The notes under the pieces: generated by a model
Database searches by the model: none
What the model saw: the letters and a program-made list of their open reading frames with translations, nothing else
Told to the model about the DNA's origin: nothing
Shown: piece after piece, positions 26,274 to 34,900 of the stretch
Position numbering within the stretch: position 1 is the stretch's first letter
Layout: every line of letters begins with the position of its first letter
Position numbers and translations under genes: made by a program
DNA from: Myxococcus stipitatus DSM 14675
Lineage (GTDB): Bacteria; Myxococcota; Myxococcia; Myxococcales; Myxococcaceae
Reading direction: 5' to 3'
Length of the DNA stretch: 64,000 nt
Assembly: GCF_000331735.1 (NCBI RefSeq)
Contig: NC_020126.1
Span: forward strand, 8,931,501-8,995,500

Positions 26274-27143
26274 ATGGAACGGGCCTTGCTGATGGGGCCC
26301 TCTCCCATGAAGCCCTCGTCCTTGACGTGGTTGGCCTTCCTCGCCGGAGCCACGGTGATGGCCTCGGAGATGATGGCTTCCCGCCTGGTGGCGCCCTCCT
26401 TCGGGAGCAGCATGCCGGTGTGGGGGGCGCTCATCTCGCTGGTGCTGGGCGGGCTGCTGATGGGGGCGCACCTGGGAGGACGGCTGGCGGACCCGTCCGG
26501 ACGCCTGGAGCCGCTGCGCAAGGCGCTGTGCCTGGCCGCGTTGTTCCTCGCCCTCCTCCCCTTCCTCGCGCAGGAGCTGCTGCCGGAGGCCACCACGGCG
26601 GTGATGATGGGGCGGCCCCTGGAGGCCATCGGGCGGGTGACGCTGGTGGTGCTGGTGGCGGTGCCGCCGCTGATGGCGCTGGGGGCGGTGGGCCCGTTCC
26701 TGTGGAAGGTGGGCGGCATGGAGGACGTGGAGGAGGAGCCGACCCGCGGCTTCTCCGCGTCGATGCTGGGGAGCCTCGTGGGGGCGCTGCTCGCGGCCTT
26801 CGTCGTGCTGCCGTGGCTGGGCACCACCCACGCCATGGCGTGCTTCGCGGGGGCGCTGGGGCTGGCGGCGGCGAAGGGCCTGGGCTGGCCGTGGCGGCTG
26901 GTGGCGGTGGGGGTGCCCGTGGTGGCGCTGCTGGTGGCGGGCCTGCCGTCGACGCGGGAGGCTCGCGCGCGGGAGCTCCAGGAGCCGCCTCGAGCGCCCA
27001 TCCACGTCCTGGAGTCTCCCCTGGGCACGCGCAGCGGAGACATCGCCGTGCGGTCCCTGGGGCAGCAGGGCGTGTCCTCTTCCCATCGGCTGACCCTCGC
27101 GATTCCGCGTCCGGCCCGGCCTTCTCCGAGAGCTCCTCCATGA
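26274..27143 (+). CDS. Truncated fused membrane/spermidine-synthase-like protein (membrane half only)
   Basis: 289 residues from the ATG at 26274 (a TTG at 26268 is possible). About seven hydrophobic segments are seen, starting WLAFLAGATVMASEMMASRLVAP, a hallmark of the membrane half of the fused MFS/spermidine-synthase family. The expected methyltransferase-like half is missing: after IHVLESPLG the sequence becomes Arg/Pro/Ser-rich and stops, overlapping the next start by 4 bp. Fused proteins of this family usually exceed 500 residues. It may be a degraded gene or a stand-alone membrane unit. Confidence 0.7.
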   Translation: MERALLMGPSPMKPSSLTWLAFLAGATVMASEMMASRLVAPSFGSSMPVWGALISLVLGGLLMGAHLGGRLADPSGRLEPLRKALCLAALFLALLPFLAQELLPEATTAVMMGRPLEAIGRVTLVVLVAVPPLMALGAVGPFLWKVGGMEDVEEEPTRGFSASMLGSLVGALLAAFVVLPWLGTTHAMACFAGALGLAAAKGLGWPWRLVAVGVPVVALLVAGLPSTREARARELQEPPRAPIHVLESPLGTRSGDIAVRSLGQQGVSSSHRLTLAIPRPARPSPRAPP

Positions 27144-27625
27144 ACCGGAACGTGCTGCTGCGAAACCTCGCCACCGTCGCGGTGGTGGCCACCGCGGGCG
27201 CGCTGCGAATCGGCTGCGCCATCGAGAAGTGTCCTCACGAGGGGCACGACCAGACCTTCACCGTGCAGGGCAACACGTGCGGGCCCAACGGCACCCTGCG
27301 CATGAAGTCGGAGAAGGACACGTGTGACGTCACCGGCGAGGGCGCCCAGCGGCTCGGCTTCCCCGAGTACGGCCGCATCGAGGCCAACGCCGGCCCGCTG
27401 CCCGAGGGCCGCTGGTCGCTGCACGAAGCCAACCTCACGCTGCACCTGGGGCCGGATGGCGGCGTGGTGCCTCCCGACGCGGGCCCGTCCACGACGGTCA
27501 CGGGCAATCGCCACTGCGAGGCCACGCGGGCCGCGGGGACGCTGAGGCTCGAGTGCATCGACCGGCGCTCGGACCTCTCGGGCGACGAAGTGGGCCGCTG
27601 CGCCGCGACGCTCACCGCGAACTGA
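27140..27625 (+). CDS. Secreted hypothetical protein with six or more cysteines
   Basis: 161 residues beginning MNRNVLLRNLATVAVVATAG, a signal peptide ending near Ala-Gly-Ala or a lipobox-like LRIGC. The mature part carries cysteines in IEKCPHEGHD, NTCGPNG, DTCDV, RHCEAT, LECIDR and GRCAA, suggesting disulfides outside the cytoplasm. No family recognised. The start overlaps the previous stop (ATGA), so the two are translationally coupled. It converges with the chromate transporter gene, overlapping it by 14 bp at the 3' ends. Confidence 0.65.
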   Translation: MNRNVLLRNLATVAVVATAGALRIGCAIEKCPHEGHDQTFTVQGNTCGPNGTLRMKSEKDTCDVTGEGAQRLGFPEYGRIEANAGPLPEGRWSLHEANLTLHLGPDGGVVPPDAGPSTTVTGNRHCEATRAAGTLRLECIDRRSDLSGDEVGRCAATLTAN

Positions 27626-28778
27626 GCACCCACCCCAGCGCGCCTCCGCCAAGCACGAGCCAGGCGGAGTTGACGCGGTAGCGGATGAGCAGCACCGCGG
27701 ACACGGCCGCCATCCCCACCGTCCACGCGTCCACCACCGCCGCGCGCCCGAGCTGCCACGTCACCCCGGCCACCAGCGCGAGCGAGGCCACGTTGACGCC
27801 ATCGAGGAAGGCCCCCGCCGCCCACGAGCGGCGCAGCCGTGGCACCAGCGGACCGCTGAGCGCCACGAAGACGAAGGCCGGCAGGAAGATGCCCACCGTC
27901 GCCACCACCGCGCCCGTCATCCCGCCCAGCACATAGCCGATGAACGTGGCCGTGGTGAAGACGGGCCCGGGCGTCACCTGCCCCACCGCCACCGCGTCCA
28001 GCAACTGCGCCTGCGTGAGCCAGCCCCACCGCTCCACCAGGTCCGCGCGGAGGAACGCCAGCAGCACATAGCCGCTGCCGTACAGGACCGAGCCCACCTT
28101 CAGGAAGAACAGGAACAGTCCCTGCTGCGAGAAGGGCACCGCCACCGAGGAGGCCCCGAGCGGCAGCACCCACGGGACGAGCGCCTTGACGGAAGACCCG
28201 AGCCCACCGCGCTCGACGCCGCGCCACGCGAACACGCCCACCCCGGCGAGCAGCAGCAGGAGCAGCTCGTTGACGCCGAGGAACGCCGCCGCAACGACGC
28301 CCACCCCCACGAGCGCCTCCCGCCACGTCTTCACCACCGTGCGCGACAGGCCCCACAGGGCCTGGAGCACCACGGCGATGATGACCGCCTTCACGCCGTA
28401 CAGCAGCGCGCTCACGTCCGGCACGTGGCCGAAGCGGGAGTAGACCCAGGCGATGCCGGCGACGATGAAGAAGGCGGGGAGGATGAAGCAGGTGCCCGCG
28501 ACGAGCAGGCCCGGCCACCCCGCGCGCCGATGGCCGATGTGGATGGCCAGCTCCGTGGAGTTGGGCCCGGGGATGAGGTTGGCCGCGCCGAGCAGGTCCA
28601 CGAACTCGTCGCGGGTCAGCCAGCGACGGCGGCGCACCACCTCGTCCTCCATCATCGCGATGTGGGCCGCGGGGCCGCCGAACGCCGTGGCCCCCAGCCG
28701 CAGGAACAAGAGCGCCAGCTCCCGGAGCGCGGCGGTGCGGGAGGAGGCAGTCGTGCTCGAGGACTCCGGATGCGCCAT
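27612..28778 (-). CDS. chrA: Chromate transporter ChrA (long, two-domain form)
   Basis: 388 residues from the ATG at 28778; the longer frame upstream runs antisense to OsmC and was not used. Two homologous CHR halves are visible: the first with FLRLGATAFGGPAAHIAMME and IPGPNSTELAIHIG, the second with FLKVGSVLYGSGYVL and GQVTPGPVFTTATFIGYVLGG split by a short linker. Around ten to twelve hydrophobic helices result. ChrA exports chromate using the proton gradient. It is divergent from an OsmC stress protein, 93 bp apart, in keeping with a small stress-response locus. Confidence 0.9.
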   Translation of the reverse strand: MAHPESSSTTASSRTAALRELALLFLRLGATAFGGPAAHIAMMEDEVVRRRRWLTRDEFVDLLGAANLIPGPNSTELAIHIGHRRAGWPGLLVAGTCFILPAFFIVAGIAWVYSRFGHVPDVSALLYGVKAVIIAVVLQALWGLSRTVVKTWREALVGVGVVAAAFLGVNELLLLLLAGVGVFAWRGVERGGLGSSVKALVPWVLPLGASSVAVPFSQQGLFLFFLKVGSVLYGSGYVLLAFLRADLVERWGWLTQAQLLDAVAVGQVTPGPVFTTATFIGYVLGGMTGAVVATVGIFLPAFVFVALSGPLVPRLRRSWAAGAFLDGVNVASLALVAGVTWQLGRAAVVDAWTVGMAAVSAVLLIRYRVNSAWLVLGGGALGWVLSSR

Positions 28779-28871
28779 CCCGCACGACGCTACTCCATCC
28801 CCAAGCGTCGGCTTTGCGACAACTCCGCGACGGGACATCGCGCTTGTCACGCGGGCCGGGCCTTGGGATGC

Positions 28872-29303
28872 ATGTCCCGCATGACTCCTCAGGACACCAC
28901 GCTGCTCGCGGCGGCCGTCGTCGAGAGCCAGGACGGCTACGCCCAGGCGATTCGCACCGGCAAGCACCACTTCCCGTCGGACGAGCCCGCCGCCCTGGGC
29001 GGCACGGACCAGGGCCCCGCGCCCTATCAGCTCCTGATGGGCTCGCTGGGCGCGTGCACCGCCATCACCTTGAAGATGTACGCGGCGCGCAAGGGCTGGG
29101 ACCTGAGCCCGCTCACGGTGAAGCTCAAGCTCTTCCGCGAGAAGGACCACACGGAGCGCGTGGAGCGGGTGCTCTCCTGCGGCCCCTCCATCACCGAGGA
29201 GCAGCGCGCGCGCCTGCTCGACATCGCCGCGAAGACACCCGTGACGCTCACGCTCTCCCGGGCCCTGCGCATCGAGACGACCTTCGCGCCGGCCTCGCCC
29301 TGA
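28872..29303 (+). CDS. OsmC/Ohr-family peroxide-defence protein
   Basis: 143 residues. The OsmC core is visible with GGTDQGPAPYQLLMGSLGAC (the peroxidatic Cys in SLGACTAITL), then helices KMYAARKGWDL and the later strand SRALRIETTF. The second redox Cys is in the segment VLSCGPSITEEQR, as in OsmC-like enzymes. These proteins reduce organic hydroperoxides with thiol help. The start may be ATG 28872 or 28881. It is divergent from chrA. Confidence 0.88.
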   Translation: MSRMTPQDTTLLAAAVVESQDGYAQAIRTGKHHFPSDEPAALGGTDQGPAPYQLLMGSLGACTAITLKMYAARKGWDLSPLTVKLKLFREKDHTERVERVLSCGPSITEEQRARLLDIAAKTPVTLTLSRALRIETTFAPASP

Positions 29304-29352
29304 AGCCGCGTCCCGCCCCCCGAAGAGGAGCGGAACGCACGGCTCGGGAACT

Positions 29353-30012
29353 TCAGACGGGAACCGCGTCGGGCTGCCGGTCCGGATGCGCCGCCTGGAA
29401 CGCGGGCAGCTCCATGCACGCCGCCTCGATGCGCAGCAGCGTCGTGTACGGCGACACGTCCACGCCGAAGCGCCGCGCGCCGTAGAGCTGCGGCACCAGG
29501 CAGACGTCCGCCAGCGTCACCGCGTCGCCCACGCAGTAGCGGCCCACCGTGGGCTTCACCAGCGCCTCCAGCGCCTCCAGGCCCCGCACGTTCCAGTGCG
29601 CGGCCCACGCCTTGTCGTCCCCGTTCAGCTCGCTCTTGATGCGCTGGAGGACGGCCAGGTTCTGCAGGGGCTGCATGCCGGAGTTCACCGCCTCCGCCAC
29701 CATGCGCACGCGGGCGCGGAGGTACGCATCCTTCGGCAGCAGCGCGGGAGAGGGGATGCGCTCCTCCAGGAACTCGAGGATGGCGATGGACTGGGACAGG
29801 CGCAGCTCGGTGCCGTCCGCCTCCGTCCACTCCAGCGTGGGCACCGTCCGCATGGGATTGACGGCGCGGTACTCGGCCGAGTTCTGCTGGCCGCCGTCCT
29901 TCAGCAGGTGCACCGCCGCGTACTCATAGGGCAGGCCCTTGAGGTTCAACCCCAGGCGCACCCGCCAGGAGGCGGAGGAGCGCCAGTAGCTGTGCAGACG
30001 CAGCGCCTTCAT
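29353..30012 (-). CDS. maiA: Maleylacetoacetate isomerase (zeta-class GST)
   Basis: 219 residues. The zeta-class signature YWRSSASWRVRLGL is at residues about 9-22, NPMRTVPTLE supplies the glutathione-binding cis-Pro loop, and LSQSIAILEFLEE the next helix. The C-terminal half contains GMQPLQNLAVL and DVCLVPQLYGARRF, typical for this enzyme. It isomerises maleylacetoacetate to fumarylacetoacetate in tyrosine/phenylalanine breakdown. Its ATG overlaps the stop of the fumarylacetoacetase gene by 4 bp, so the two steps are translated together. Confidence 0.92.
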   Translation of the reverse strand: MKALRLHSYWRSSASWRVRLGLNLKGLPYEYAAVHLLKDGGQQNSAEYRAVNPMRTVPTLEWTEADGTELRLSQSIAILEFLEERIPSPALLPKDAYLRARVRMVAEAVNSGMQPLQNLAVLQRIKSELNGDDKAWAAHWNVRGLEALEALVKPTVGRYCVGDAVTLADVCLVPQLYGARRFGVDVSPYTTLLRIEAACMELPAFQAAHPDRQPDAVPV

Positions 30013-30989
30013 GGCCCCTTCACCACCTTCTGCGCGATGCGGCCGAAGACGCTCTGCCCGTCCTCGCCCATCATCTCGATGTCGATGGTGTCGCCGTGCT
30101 TCATGAAGGGCGTGCGCGGCTTGCCCTCTTCGATGGTCTCGATCATCCGCTGCTCGGCGAGGCAGGAGATGCCCCGGGCGCGGTCCACGTTGGACACGGT
30201 GCCACTGCCCAGGATGGTGCCCGCCGTGTAGCTGCGCGTCTTGCACAGGTGCTGGATGAGGTCGAAGAAGGAGAAGTGCATCTCCGGACCCGCGTCCGTG
30301 TCACCCACCTGCACGCCGTTGAGCACCGAGCGCAGCCGCAGGTGGATGCGACCCTCGCGCCAGGCGGCGCCCAGCTCGTCCGGCGTCACCGCGAAGGGGC
30401 TGAAGGCCGTTGCGGGCTTGCTCTGGAAGAAGCCGAAGCCCTTGGCCAGCTCGTCCGGGATGAGGTTGCGCAGCGAGACGTCGTTGGCCAGCATCAGCAG
30501 CTTGACGTGCTTCGCGGCATCCACGGCCTTCGTGCCCTGGGGCGTGTCACCCAGGATGGCGCAGACCTCGCTCTCGAAGTCCAGGCCCCACGCTTCGTCC
30601 GCCAGCGGGATGTCCGCGGTGGGCGCCAGGAAGTCGCCGGAGCCGCCCTGATAGACGAGCGGGTCCGTCTTGAGCGTGGCGGGCGGCTCCGCGTTGCGCG
30701 CCTTGCGCACCAGGATGACGTGGTTGATGTAGGCGCTGCCGTCAATCCACTCGTAGGCGCGCGGCAGCGGCGCGTGCAGGGCCTTCATGTCCAGGGGGCG
30801 GCTCTGCACCGTGCCCGCCTCCAGCTGGGCGGCGAGCGCGCGCAGCTGCGGCTCCTTCGCGTCCCAGTCATCCAGCGCCGCCTGGAGCGTCAGCGCTACG
30901 TTGGTGGCCAGCGCATAGGCCGAGTTGTCCCGCTTGACGACGATGAGCCGCCCGTCACGGGTTCCATCCTTGAGCGTCGCGAGCTTCAA
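30009..30989 (-). CDS. fahA: Fumarylacetoacetate hydrolase family protein
   Basis: 326 residues. FAH fold with WIDGSAYINHVILVRKAR, the metal-site Glu cluster in GLDFESEVCAILGD, LANDVSLRNL, and the C-terminal GSGTVSN and GDTIDIEMMG. It cleaves fumarylacetoacetate to fumarate and acetoacetate, the last step of tyrosine catabolism. It is the first gene of the two-gene maiA operon. Upstream genes hpd and hmgA, often nearby, are not in this window. The exact FAH subfamily could also act on other acylpyruvates; the maiA partner makes fumarylacetoacetate the best guess. Confidence 0.9.
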   Translation of the reverse strand: MKLATLKDGTRDGRLIVVKRDNSAYALATNVALTLQAALDDWDAKEPQLRALAAQLEAGTVQSRPLDMKALHAPLPRAYEWIDGSAYINHVILVRKARNAEPPATLKTDPLVYQGGSGDFLAPTADIPLADEAWGLDFESEVCAILGDTPQGTKAVDAAKHVKLLMLANDVSLRNLIPDELAKGFGFFQSKPATAFSPFAVTPDELGAAWREGRIHLRLRSVLNGVQVGDTDAGPEMHFSFFDLIQHLCKTRSYTAGTILGSGTVSNVDRARGISCLAEQRMIETIEEGKPRTPFMKHGDTIDIEMMGEDGQSVFGRIAQKVVKGP

Positions 30990-31187
30990 TCCCCGGCTCC
31001 CCGCGGCCCGGTGGAAACAGCGGGGGCCGCCTCATAGGGCTCGGCTTTTCCGTCGAGGCCCCCGGGGTGTCAAGCGCCGGACGAGGATGCGTCGCGGCAA
31101 TCGTCATCACGCGGAAAAGCGGCCCTGCGGCGGCCTGTAAAGCGAATGCATGTCCCCGCCCGTCCTGGGGCCGCTCTCGGTGGAAAA

Positions 31188-31772
31188 CTACCAGCAGCTG
31201 GAGCGCGCCGGCAGCCGGGCGAAGTAGTTGCTGCCCAGATTGCTGTCCCACTGGCCGTGGGCCGTCGCGGCCACGGAGATATCCCACGCGTTCTGGTTCC
31301 CGTTGGCGTCGAACGCGTAGAAGAACAGGTCGCGCTCCACGGCCGTGGGCTGCTCGCAGACCCAGACGCCCTCCTGGCCTCCGGCCTCGAAGTGGGCGTT
31401 GCACAGGGGCGTGTTCATGTACCGCATGCACTTGCCGCAGCCGCGAGGCCCCGCGTCGAGGAAGACATAGGCGTCGTTGTTCGTGCCCGCACGCGCCTGG
31501 ATGAGCTGCTGGCGGCCGTTGAGCTGGACGTAGAGGGAGATGTCCGAGTCCGGATACAGGCCGCGCAGGAAGCCTCGGTAGGCGATGGTGAGCGTGGCCA
31601 GCCGGCCCGGAAGCCGGCGCGTGTGGCGGATGACCTCGAAGGGCCCCGTCGTCGCGGAGTCGTACACGCTGCAGAGGGGGTAGTCGGGCGGATAGTCGGA
31701 GGCGCGCGCGGCGGACAGGGGGAGCAGCAGCGACAGCGCGAACGCGGCCAGGAACGTCTGCGAGAGCTTCAT
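31188..31772 (-). CDS. Secreted hypothetical protein
   Basis: 194 residues with a clear signal peptide (KLSQTFLAAFALSLLLPLSAARA). The mature part has CSVYDSATTGPFEVIRHTRR, a GRQQLIQARAGTN segment, six or more Cys (GPRGCGKCMRYM, PLCNAH, WVCEQ, SSCW) and an aromatic end WDSNLGSNYFARL. It may resemble the myxobacterial DUF6209 family, but I am not sure. It is probably disulfide-bonded outside the cytoplasm. It is divergent from the giant kinase. Confidence 0.7.
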   Translation of the reverse strand: MKLSQTFLAAFALSLLLPLSAARASDYPPDYPLCSVYDSATTGPFEVIRHTRRLPGRLATLTIAYRGFLRGLYPDSDISLYVQLNGRQQLIQARAGTNNDAYVFLDAGPRGCGKCMRYMNTPLCNAHFEAGGQEGVWVCEQPTAVERDLFFYAFDANGNQNAWDISVAATAHGQWDSNLGSNYFARLPARSSCW

Positions 31773-31953
31773 GGGGTGGGTCCTCGTCGAGGCGAGAGGG
31801 GCGCGGTGCTTTCCGCACCGGCGTAGCATGTGCCATCGACATGCCAGAAGGACAGGCGCTCGCCGTGCCGCCCGCCACAGAGGGCTCGCGCACCCCGTCC
31901 CTTGGCGGCGCGCCGTCCTGCATCCAACGTTGCTCGAAGGACGGGGGCACACG

Positions 31954-34900
31954 ATGGCAGGGGGCACCCATTTCGTCGACGCCACTCCGGAAGAGCCACG
32001 CTCCGGCCGCCAACTGGGCAACCGCTTCGAGCTCTCCCGGCGACTCAAGGCCAGCCGAGGAATCGCGACGTGGGCGGGCGTGGACCTGCGCACCGGCGAG
32101 CCCGTGGTCATCAAGGTGACCTCCACTCCCACGCTCGCTCCCACGGCCCGACACCGCCTGGAGCACGAGGCGGAGGTGCTCACCCAGCTCGACAGCCCGT
32201 TCATCCTTCCCGCGCGGCACGTGGGGACCTCGGGCGAGTGGCTGTACGTGGTGACACCGTGGCTCCAAGGCGAGACGCTGGAGGCCCGCTTGTCGCGAGG
32301 GGCGCTGAGCGTCCCGGAGGCGCTCGCGCTGGGGCGGGACCTGCTGTCCGCGCTGGCGGAGGTCCATCGCCACGGCGTCCTCCACCGCGACGTGAAGCCC
32401 TCCAACCTCATCGTCTCCGGAGAGCCGCTCGAGCACGCCACGCTGATTGACTTCGGCCTCGCGCGAAGCGAGCGGCTGGACCCGTCCTCGAGGAACCTGC
32501 CGGTGGGCACCGCGCGCTACCTGTCACCGGAGCAGTCCGGCCTGCTCCACCGGCCCGTGGAGGCCACGTCCGATTTGTACTCCGCGGGCGTCGTCCTCTT
32601 CGAGGCGCTCTTCGGAGGCCCCGCCTTCGCGGGTGACTCCGTGGGCGAGGTGCTGCGCCAGCACCTCATCGCGAGACCTCGACTGCGCGCCCTGGGCGTC
32701 GATGTCCCCCGCGCGCTGGAGGAGCTCATCTCCCGCCTGCTCCAGACGGACCCGTCGGACCGCTACCAGTCGGCCCGCTCCGTGCTCGCGGACCTGCTGG
32801 AGCTGGAGGACGCACTCGAGCGCGGACAGCCGGAGCCCGCGCTCGTCACGGGCGCCCGGGACACGCGGCACAGCCTCACCGAGCCCTCCTTCGTCGGCCG
32901 CGGCCGGGAGCTGGCCACGCTGGAGCAGGAGCTGGAGGCCACGCGGACGGACCCGGGCCGGCTGGTGCTGGTGGAGGCCGAGTCCGGTGGAGGCAAGAGC
33001 CGCCTGCTCGAGGAGTTCGCGGCGAGAGCCCGGCGCAGCCGCGCCTGGGTCCTCCGAGGACAGGCCCAGGACCAGGTCGCGCGACATCCGTTCCACCTGG
33101 TCACGAGCGTCGCCACCACGCTCACGCCCGTCCTGCAGTCCAGGCCCGAGCTCGCGCGAGCCGTGCGCGACAACCTCGCGGGACAGGAGACGGGCGTGTG
33201 CTCGGTGCTGCCGCAGCTGGCGCCGCTGCTGTGTCCGAACTTCCGCCTGCCCACGCGCGCCCTGGGGCCCGAGTCGCTGGGTGAGAACCGGGTCATCTGG
33301 GCGCTCACCGAGCTGCTCGGTGCCCTGGGGACGAAGGACGAGCCCGCCGTCGTGATGCTGGACGACTGCCAATGGGCGGATGCGCTGACGCTGCGCGCGC
33401 TGGAGTCCTGGTCTCGCGCGCGGAGCCAAGGCCACGGGCGCGTGCTCGCGGTGGCGTCCTTCCGAGGCGAGGACCTGGCACCCTCTCACGTGCTGCGCAG
33501 GATTGTACCCACCGCGCACCTGAAGCTGAGCGCCTTCGATGCCCGGGACGTGACGCGCCTCGCGGAGTCCATGGCCGGCGCGCTGCCTCCCGAGGCCCTC
33601 GCGCTGGTGGCGCGGCTGTCCTCGGGCAACCCGTTCATGGCGAACGCGGTGCTGCACGGGCTGGTGGAGGACGAGGTGTTGGTGCCGGGCGTCTCCGGGT
33701 GGCAGGTGCGGAAGGAAGCCCTGGTGCAGGCGCGCTCGTCGCGACAGGCGGCGTCGCTCCTCGTGCGCCGCTTGCGCCTGCTGCCCCTGGCCGCGCGGCG
33801 GATGCTGTCGGTGGGCGCGGTGCTGGGCAAGTCCTTCGAGCGCTCCCGCCTGGAGGCGCTCTCAGGGGCCACGCCGGAGGAGGTGGGCGCGGCGCTGGAG
33901 GAGCCTCGGCGCCGGCACATGCTGTGGGAGGAAGGCACGCGTTACACCTTCGTCCACGACAAGCTGCGCGAGGTGCTGCTGGACATGCTGACCGCGCAGC
34001 AGCGCCGGGACCTGCACCGGCTGGCGGCGAGCTCGGCGGAGAAGCAGCTCCCGGTGGACTCGTTCGAGCTGGCCTATCACTTCGACGCAGCGGGAGAGGA
34101 GGTCCAGGCCCTGCCCCATGCGCTGAGGGCCGCGGAGCAGGCTCACAACCGCTTCGGCCTGGAGTCGGCGGAGCTGAACTACCGCATCGCCGAGCGAGGC
34201 GCGGCGGACGCGGACCCGGGCACGCGCTTCCGCGTCGCCTCGGGCCTGGGCCAGGTCCTCATGCTGCGAGGCCAGTACGCCGAATCACGTCAGCAACTCG
34301 AGCGCGCCCTCTCGCTGGCCAGGGACAAGCTGGAGCGAGCGCGGGTCCTGGGGCGGATGGGGGAGCTCGCCTTCAAGCGCGGTGACTTCCTCGAGGCCAT
34401 CTCCGCGCTGGAGCAGGGGCTGAAGCTGATGGGGCGCTGGGTGCCGGGGCGCGGGCTGCCCACTCGCGCGGGCGCGGCGTGGGAGGTGCTGACGCAGGTG
34501 GCGCACACGCTGGCGCCGCGCTGGTTCCTCGCGCGCCGGACGCTGAAGGACGGAGAGGAGGACCTCCAGGCGGTGCGCATCTACAGCCGGCTGGCCTACG
34601 GCTACTGGTACCGGCGCGCCCAGGAGGCCGTGCTGTGGGCGCACCTGCGCGAGATGAACCTCGCGGAGCGCTATCCCTCCACGCCCGAGCTGGCGCAGGC
34701 GTACTCGGAGCACTCGCCCGCGATGTGCACCCTGCCCTGGTTCCGCCGGGCCTTCGTCTACGCGGAGAAGTCCCTGACGCTGCGACAGGAGCAGGACGAC
34801 GTCTGGGGCCAGGGCCAGTCGCTGCACTTCTATGGGCTCGCCTGCTACGGCGCCTCGCGCTTCGACGAGTGCATCGACAAGTGCACGCAGTCGATTCAGC

